Assembly (NCBI GenBank): GCA_031422195.1
Contig: JANOPZ010000029.1
Location: 1 to 17,790 of the forward strand
Length of the DNA stretch: 17,790 nt
Origin: JALOTE01 sp031422195
GTDB taxonomy: Bacteria > Pseudomonadota > Alphaproteobacteria > Rhizobiales > Rhizobiaceae
Reading direction: 5' to 3'
Both the position numbers and the translations under genes were made by a program. The notes under the pieces were generated by a model. The model was not told the DNA's origin, made no database searches, and was given only the letters and a program-made list of their open reading frames with translations. How positions within the stretch are numbered: position 1 is the first letter of the stretch; each line of letters begins with the position of its first letter. Positions 13,406 through 17,790 of this stretch are shown in pieces.

Positions 13406-14995
13406 TCAGCCCTCAAAGTGGATACGGAACGATGCGCGAATGGCAGCATCGGTTGCTGGATCAATTTGCATGGTTGCATTTTTCAAAATCAGGTTTTTGC
13501 GCTCGATGGCCTTTTCAATCAAATCTGGTCGCCCGCGTTCAATCCATTCTTTAGGGCTCGAACGGTTGGCAACCACTGGGTAAATATACTCAGTTTGCAT
13601 CACTGAAAGCGTTTGTGCGTGACCAAGATAATGCCCTGCTCCGCCAAGACACACTTCCTTCATCGCATCAATCGACACATTGTCTTCGGTCACATCAATG
13701 CCGCGCACACAGCGCAGCACTTGGCCAAGCATATCATCACCAAGAACAAGGCTTTCGAGACAAAAGCCCATCAGCGAAGCGTGCATGCCAACAGATTCGT
13801 AAACCATGTTGAGGCCCGAAAGGCCAGCCAGAACGTTGGAAATACCCTGCTCCCAACCGGCCTGCATATCCGGCATTTTGCTATCAGCAATGCCGGCAGC
13901 AGCGCCGCCCGGCAAATTGTAAAAACGATGCATCTGCGCGCAGCCCGCTGTCAGCAAGGCCTGCTCGCCGGAACCACCGGACATCGCACCCGTGCGCAAA
14001 TCTGATACAAACGGCCAAGTGCCAAAAATGGCAGGATGGCCGGGTTTCATTGCGTTCACATAGACAACGCCGGCCAAACATTCGGCGACAGCCTGCACAA
14101 TCGCGGTTGCCAATGGCGCAGGCGCGGTTGCACCGGCTTGGCCAGCAGACAATAGCAAAACCGGCATGCCTCCGCGAATACAAGTTTCCATAGCCATGCA
14201 GCTTTCTTCAGCAAATTTCATGGGTGGCACGACGAAGCAATTTGAATTCGACACAAACGGCCGCGCACGCCATTTGTCTTCACCACCGGCAATCATGTGC
14301 AGCAGGTCAAAGCATGGCTCAACATGCGATGGGTCTGAAAACGATGTGCCAACATGCTTTGTTGTGCCTGAGCAACACGCGTAAATCGTATTCAAATCCA
14401 TCTCAAGATTATCGAGAATATCGCGGCACACCATAGCGCGTTGAAAGAAATGCACATTGTCCAGATGATGCGTCAGGGTTGAGGCCTGATACAGATCTTT
14501 GACTTCAGAATTGCGGTATTCACGCTTTTCAACGTCCACAATATGCACAGCAGCGCCTGCGGTGCCAAAATGCACATTACTGCCTGATAGTTTCAAATCA
14601 TGCTTTTCATCGCGGCCAAACAAAGTGATGTCGCGTGCAGCCAGCGCCAGCATGTCTTCAACCAAAGCGCGCGGAAAACGCAGCCGCCCATCATCACCTA
14701 AAATCGCACCGGCCTTAGTCATAATTTCGACACCCGATTGAGGCGCATTGGCAAGGCCGATAACTTCGAGGGCATCAAGTGCTGCCGCATGGATACGAAG
14801 CACACTTTCATGTTTCAATGGTGAATATGTGCCGCCCGGCATACCAGCCCTGACAGGACGCATGGCTTGCGACAACGGCGCAGCCCGCAAGGCCACCCGT
14901 GATGCCCGTCCACCGGACCGTGCAGCGGAACGCCGGGTGCCACAATCAGGGGAGTCTATGCCAGTTTCCGGGGCAATATCCATCAATTCATCCAT
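13406..14995 (-). CDS. MttB-superfamily methyltransferase, non-pyrrolysine
   Basis: A 529-residue member of the trimethylamine methyltransferase (MttB) superfamily. It has the N-terminal block RSGGRASRVALRAAPLS, a central TIM-barrel stretch (LLSAGQAGATAPAPLA, YVNAMKPGHPAIFGTWPF) and the loop GIADSKMPDMQAG (368-380), near where archaeal MttB carries pyrrolysine. The ORF reads through with no amber codon, so it belongs with the non-pyrrolysine homologues. Characterised examples demethylate glycine betaine (MtgB), proline betaine (MtpB), carnitine (MtcB) or gamma-butyrobetaine (MtyB), passing the methyl group to a corrinoid protein. No corrinoid protein or MtgA-like partner is in the window. An Arg-rich N-terminal extension of about 40 residues is unusual. 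The ATG 14995 has a GAGGAG site 9 bp upstream. It is divergent from lysR. Confidence 0.85.
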   Translation of the reverse strand: MDELMDIAPETGIDSPDCGTRRSAARSGGRASRVALRAAPLSQAMRPVRAGMPGGTYSPLKHESVLRIHAAALDALEVIGLANAPQSGVEIMTKAGAILGDDGRLRFPRALVEDMLALAARDITLFGRDEKHDLKLSGSNVHFGTAGAAVHIVDVEKREYRNSEVKDLYQASTLTHHLDNVHFFQRAMVCRDILDNLEMDLNTIYACCSGTTKHVGTSFSDPSHVEPCFDLLHMIAGGEDKWRARPFVSNSNCFVVPPMKFAEESCMAMETCIRGGMPVLLLSAGQAGATAPAPLATAIVQAVAECLAGVVYVNAMKPGHPAIFGTWPFVSDLRTGAMSGGSGEQALLTAGCAQMHRFYNLPGGAAAGIADSKMPDMQAGWEQGISNVLAGLSGLNMVYESVGMHASLMGFCLESLVLGDDMLGQVLRCVRGIDVTEDNVSIDAMKEVCLGGAGHYLGHAQTLSVMQTEYIYPVVANRSSPKEWIERGRPDLIEKAIERKNLILKNATMQIDPATDAAIRASFRIHFEG

Positions 14996-15073
14996 GGTGC
15001 AAACTCCTCGCGCAATGCCCTAAACTATCGTGCTGAGCCCCCGCATTGCTGCATTGAAATATGTAGTTTATTG

Positions 15074-15088
15074 ATCGATTTATTCGAT
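15074..15088. promoter_or_regulatory. LysR-type T-N11-A operator
   Basis: ATCGA-TTTAT-TCGAT is a perfect 5-bp inverted repeat in a 15-bp box that fits the T-N11-A rule of LysR-type regulators. It lies in the 111-bp divergent gap, 18 bp before the lysR ATG and 78 bp before the mttB-like ATG. This is the usual position for an autoregulated activator site serving both directions. Confidence 0.6.
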
Positions 15089-15106
15089 TAGCAGCATCAT
15101 AGCCAA

Positions 15107-15961
15107 ATGAACGCAGAAGCCATATCCACCTTTCTCGACCTCATGGAAACCCGCAGCTTTAACCGCACTGCCGAGCGATTGGGGCTTACACAGTCAACTG
15201 TTTCAGCGCGTATTTTGGCGTTGGAAACGGGTCTTAAAGCCAAATTATTTACCCGCAGCCGTTCTGGCACGGTGCCTACCGCTGCGGGGTTGCGCTTTCA
15301 AGATTTTGCGGAAACCATGAACCGCCAATGGAATGCCGCCAAGCGTGCTACTCAGATTGGTGCAAACTCAACCTTTGCGATGCGAATCGGCATTCAAACC
15401 GATCTGGCCGCCAGCCATATTGGAGAATGGGTCAGCCAAATCAGGCAAGAGTTTCCTGATGCAGCCCTCAATATTGAACTCGATTATTCCAGCCAAATGT
15501 GCCGCGATATATTGGCCGGCGATATGGATTGCGCCATTTTATTCACACCGCGCTATGCATTGGACCTGCATTTCGAGTTGATCGGCACCAGCCGGTATCG
15601 ATTGGTCTCATCATACTGCAAAGAGCTTTCCGGCCTTGCTGCCGACCGGTTTTACAATGCCAATTACGCGCCGGTGTTTGCGCGCTCACAAGCAGATGCT
15701 TTACCTGAAAATATGGTTGGCCCGGTAACCATCGGCCAAAACATTGCCGTCTGCGGCTTGCTCCAAACGCTGGGCGGTGCGGCTTATGTGCTGGCACAAT
15801 CTGCTGGCGAACTCGTTGCTTCTGGTTCTTTTGCGTTCGTTATCGATGCGCCCGAAATCGAGCAGCCAGTTTATTTTTGCACCCATATCCGCAACCGCCC
15901 TGCAAGGCTGCAACGCCGTATTGCCGCATTGGCCAAAGAAAGATTCCACAAAAGCAATTGA
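15107..15961 (+). CDS. LysR-family transcriptional regulator
   Basis: A 284-residue LysR-type regulator. The N-terminal winged helix-turn-helix spans about 1-60 (SFNRTAERLGLTQSTVSARI, then TGLKAKLFTRS), followed by a linker helix and a periplasmic-binding-protein-like effector domain (about 90-280). It diverges from the MttB-like gene with a T-N11-A site between them and reads toward the carnitine genes 69 bp downstream. Its likely targets are therefore both the methyltransferase operon and itself, and possibly the carnitine genes by read-through. The effector may be carnitine, glycine betaine or a derivative (inference). The start has no strong Shine-Dalgarno. Confidence 0.92.
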   Translation: MNAEAISTFLDLMETRSFNRTAERLGLTQSTVSARILALETGLKAKLFTRSRSGTVPTAAGLRFQDFAETMNRQWNAAKRATQIGANSTFAMRIGIQTDLAASHIGEWVSQIRQEFPDAALNIELDYSSQMCRDILAGDMDCAILFTPRYALDLHFELIGTSRYRLVSSYCKELSGLAADRFYNANYAPVFARSQADALPENMVGPVTIGQNIAVCGLLQTLGGAAYVLAQSAGELVASGSFAFVIDAPEIEQPVYFCTHIRNRPARLQRRIAALAKERFHKSN

Positions 15962-16030
15962 TGTTAGAGGCTTGCAAGACACGATAAAACTCGCTCCAAA
16001 GGCGGATCTATTTACCAACGGATCTATCCG

Positions 16031-16939
16031 ATGCCGCTTTCGATTTCTAAAGATGTTTTTATCACCTGCGCCATCACCGGTTCCGGCGCAACGCAGGACC
16101 GCTCGCCCCATGTGCCGCGCTCGCCCAAACAGATCGCAGACGCTGCAATTGAGGCCGCCAAGGCCGGGGCCGCCATTGTCCACTGCCATGTGCGCGACCC
16201 TGAAACCGGCAAGCCGCGCCGCGATGTTAGCCTCTACCGCGAGGTGACCGAGCGCATCCGCGAGGCAAACGTTGATGTGGTGCTCAACCTTACCGCCGGC
16301 ATGGGCGGCGATATAGTGTTTGGCGGGCCGGACACGCCGCTGCCTTTGGTTGCCGGAACCGACATGGGCAGCGCCGCCAATCGCATGGAACATATCGCGC
16401 AATGCCTGCCCGAAATATGCACGCTCGATTGCGGCACCATGAATTTTGCAGAAGCTGATTATGTGATGACAAATACGCCCGGCATGCTGCGCGCCATGGG
16501 CACCATGATGACCAAGCTGGGTGTGAAGCCCGAAATCGAAGCCTTCGACACTGGCCATTTGTGGTTCGCAAAACAACTGGTTGCAGAAGGTGTTTTGGAA
16601 CCTGATGCCCTCGTTCAACTCTGTATGGGTGTGCCGTGGGGCGCGCCCGATGATTTGAACACCTTTATGGCGATGGTGAACAACGTGCCTTCAACATGGA
16701 CATGGAGCGCGTTCGCCCTTGGCCGCCACCAAATGCCATATGTCGCCGCCGCAGTTCTGGCAGGCGGCAATGTGCGTGTTGGCCTCGAAGATAATCTCTG
16801 GCTCGGCAAAGGCCAATTGGCCACCAATGCCCAGCTGGTTGAACGCGCCGTGACGATCATTGAGAAATTGGGCGCAAGGGTGATCGGGCCGGATGAAGTG
16901 CGGGCGAAGTTACGGTTGGTGAAAAGGGCTCCATTATGA
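16031..16939 (+). CDS. cdhC: Beta-keto acid cleavage enzyme (BKACE), probable 3-dehydrocarnitine cleavage
   Basis: A 302-residue BKACE (formerly DUF849) protein. It exchanges the acyl part of a beta-keto acid with acetyl-CoA, producing acetoacetate and a new acyl-CoA. The Zn2+ ligands expected from Kce are present: H51 and H53 (HCHVRDP) and E253 (VGLEDN). Other conserved parts are ITCAITG (11-17), LNLTAG and CGTMNF. The gene overlaps the L-carnitine dehydrogenase gene by 4 bp, so 3-dehydrocarnitine is the likely substrate, giving betainyl-CoA. The order matches cdhC-cdhA of Pseudomonas aeruginosa. BKACE specificity varies, so the substrate rests on context. ATG 16031 follows a weak GGAT site. 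Confidence 0.88.
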   Translation: MPLSISKDVFITCAITGSGATQDRSPHVPRSPKQIADAAIEAAKAGAAIVHCHVRDPETGKPRRDVSLYREVTERIREANVDVVLNLTAGMGGDIVFGGPDTPLPLVAGTDMGSAANRMEHIAQCLPEICTLDCGTMNFAEADYVMTNTPGMLRAMGTMMTKLGVKPEIEAFDTGHLWFAKQLVAEGVLEPDALVQLCMGVPWGAPDDLNTFMAMVNNVPSTWTWSAFALGRHQMPYVAAAVLAGGNVRVGLEDNLWLGKGQLATNAQLVERAVTIIEKLGARVIGPDEVRAKLRLVKRAPL

Positions 16940-17790
16940 AAACCGCAGCAATTCTCGGCGGGGGCGTTATCGGTGCAGCATGGGTGGCCCGCCTCATTGA
17001 AAACGGAATCGACTGCGTGGTGTTTGACCCTGCACCCGATGCGACGACCAAACTGCAAGACGTGTTGGAAAACGCTGACCGCGCCTATGCCAAACTCACC
17101 ATGGCGCAGCGCGGGCGCAAAGGCGCGTTCAAGTTCGCGGGTTCTGTGGCCGACGCCTGCCGCGATGTGGATTTGATCATTGAAGCCGTGCCGGAGCGTA
17201 TCGACATCAAGCTCAAAGTCTTTGCCGAAGCCGAAACCACGGCGCGCCGCGACACGATCATCGCCTCATCAACATCCGGCTTTTTGCCGACAGATTTGCA
17301 AGCCGGCATGCAACATCCTGAGCGTCTGCTGGTCGCCCATCCGTTCAACCCGGTCTATCTTTTACCGGTGATTGAGATTGTCGGCGGCAAACAAACTTCC
17401 CCGGAAGTCATTGCAAAATGCATGCACTTTTACCCCACTATCGGCATGAAGCCGGTTCATATCAAAAAAGAAATCGAAGCTTTTGTTGCCGACCGCTTGC
17501 TCGAAACCCTATGGCGTGAAGCGCTATGGTTGGTCAAAGACGGCATTTGCACCACCGAAGAACTCGACGATATTATGCGTTATGGTTTCGGTTTGCGCTG
17601 GGCGCAAATGGGGCTGTTTGAAACCTACCGCACAGCGGGCGGCGATGCTGGGATGCGGCACTTCATGGCGCAGTTCGGACCGTGCCTCACTTGGCCATGG
17701 AGCCATTTGACCGATGTTCCTGAGTTCAACGATGAGCTGGTCGATTTGATCGCTGGACAATCTGACGCCCAATCCGGCCATATGACCATT
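16936..17790 (+). CDS. lcdH: L-carnitine dehydrogenase (partial, runs off the window)
   Basis: The open frame from ATG 16936 continues to the last base: 285 codons with no stop. It belongs to the 3-hydroxyacyl-CoA dehydrogenase-like carnitine dehydrogenases that oxidise L-carnitine to 3-dehydrocarnitine with NAD+. Visible features are the Rossmann motif GGGVIG (8-13), SSTSG (111-115), the catalytic H135 in AHPFNPVYLLPVIEIV with E148, and the C-terminal-domain block RYGFGLRWAQMG (215-226), which is typical of carnitine dehydrogenase. The ATGA overlap with the BKACE gene means tight coupling. Rhizobial versions often carry a C-terminal thioesterase domain (about 500 aa in total), which would lie outside the window. 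Confidence 0.9.
   Translation, partial: MKTAAILGGGVIGAAWVARLIENGIDCVVFDPAPDATTKLQDVLENADRAYAKLTMAQRGRKGAFKFAGSVADACRDVDLIIEAVPERIDIKLKVFAEAETTARRDTIIASSTSGFLPTDLQAGMQHPERLLVAHPFNPVYLLPVIEIVGGKQTSPEVIAKCMHFYPTIGMKPVHIKKEIEAFVADRLLETLWREALWLVKDGICTTEELDDIMRYGFGLRWAQMGLFETYRTAGGDAGMRHFMAQFGPCLTWPWSHLTDVPEFNDELVDLIAGQSDAQSGHMTI

Noticed and set aside
13406..14995. Possible pyrrolysine (in-frame amber) in the MttB-like gene
   Set aside because: The frame is open from ATG to TGA with no TAG codon, so it is a non-pyrrolysine homologue.
15701..16618. 305-codon minus-strand open frame across lysR and the BKACE gene
   Set aside because: It is antisense to two well-supported genes, spans their boundary, and its His/Ala/Gly-rich translation matches no family I know. 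It is a by-product of codon bias.
1..17790. CRISPR arrays, tRNA or rRNA genes, insertion sequences or prophage genes
   Set aside because: No regularly spaced direct repeats with unique spacers, cloverleaf-like sequences, transposase motifs or phage proteins were seen on either strand.

Overview
The window looks like chromosomal DNA from an alphaproteobacterium, most likely Hyphomicrobiales (Rhizobiales). The main evidence is a fused trpE(G) anthranilate synthase preceded by a short trpL leader peptide with three consecutive Trp codons. Other support comes from the 'CTTCTCCCCGT...GGCCCGAAGGGTCGG' palindromic repeat at the left edge and from the styles of the LeuA, AcuI, TerC and NUDIX proteins. 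No species can be named from sequence reading alone. No tRNA, rRNA, CRISPR array, transposase or prophage gene was seen.

Region 1 (1-5784, amino-acid biosynthesis): a pair of rhizobial-type palindromes is followed by a small AroQ/PchB-like chorismate mutase. Its stop codon overlaps the start of trpL, a Trp-rich leader peptide. An attenuator hairpin and the trpE(G) fusion follow. After trpE(G) comes a 105-bp fold-back repeat element. Next is an unannotated 35-codon Leu-rich leader (leuL candidate) with alternative RNA pairings, then leuA (2-isopropylmalate synthase), which is translationally coupled to an alpha/beta hydrolase. Both pathways appear to be controlled by leader-peptide attenuation.

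Region 2 (5785-10789): a single-pass tail-anchored protein of unknown function, a convergent metallophosphoesterase, a NUDIX hydrolase, and a compact carotenoid operon crtI-crtB plus a 58-aa membrane protein. The crtI start codon sits inside a set of evenly spaced TGACA/TGTCA half-sites that match the PpsR/CrtJ-type TGT-N12-ACA pattern. A single copy of the same repeat family seen after trpE(G) separates this operon from the next, convergent group.

Region 3 (10790-17790): the minus strand reads mttB-like methyltransferase, beta-hydroxyacid dehydrogenase, TerC membrane protein, AcuI acrylyl-CoA reductase. A LysR regulator diverges from mttB, with a perfect T-N11-A inverted repeat between them. 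Downstream of lysR on the plus strand are a BKACE-type dehydrocarnitine cleavage enzyme and L-carnitine dehydrogenase, which overlap by 4 bp; the dehydrogenase runs off the window. Together the last two would turn L-carnitine into 3-dehydrocarnitine and then betainyl-CoA, the route to glycine betaine. The MttB-like protein lacks pyrrolysine and is a candidate quaternary-amine demethylase acting on carnitine, betaine or a product of them. This methyltransferase/dehydrogenase pair sharing a control region with carnitine catabolism, with no corrinoid protein in sight, is the least-described system in the window.
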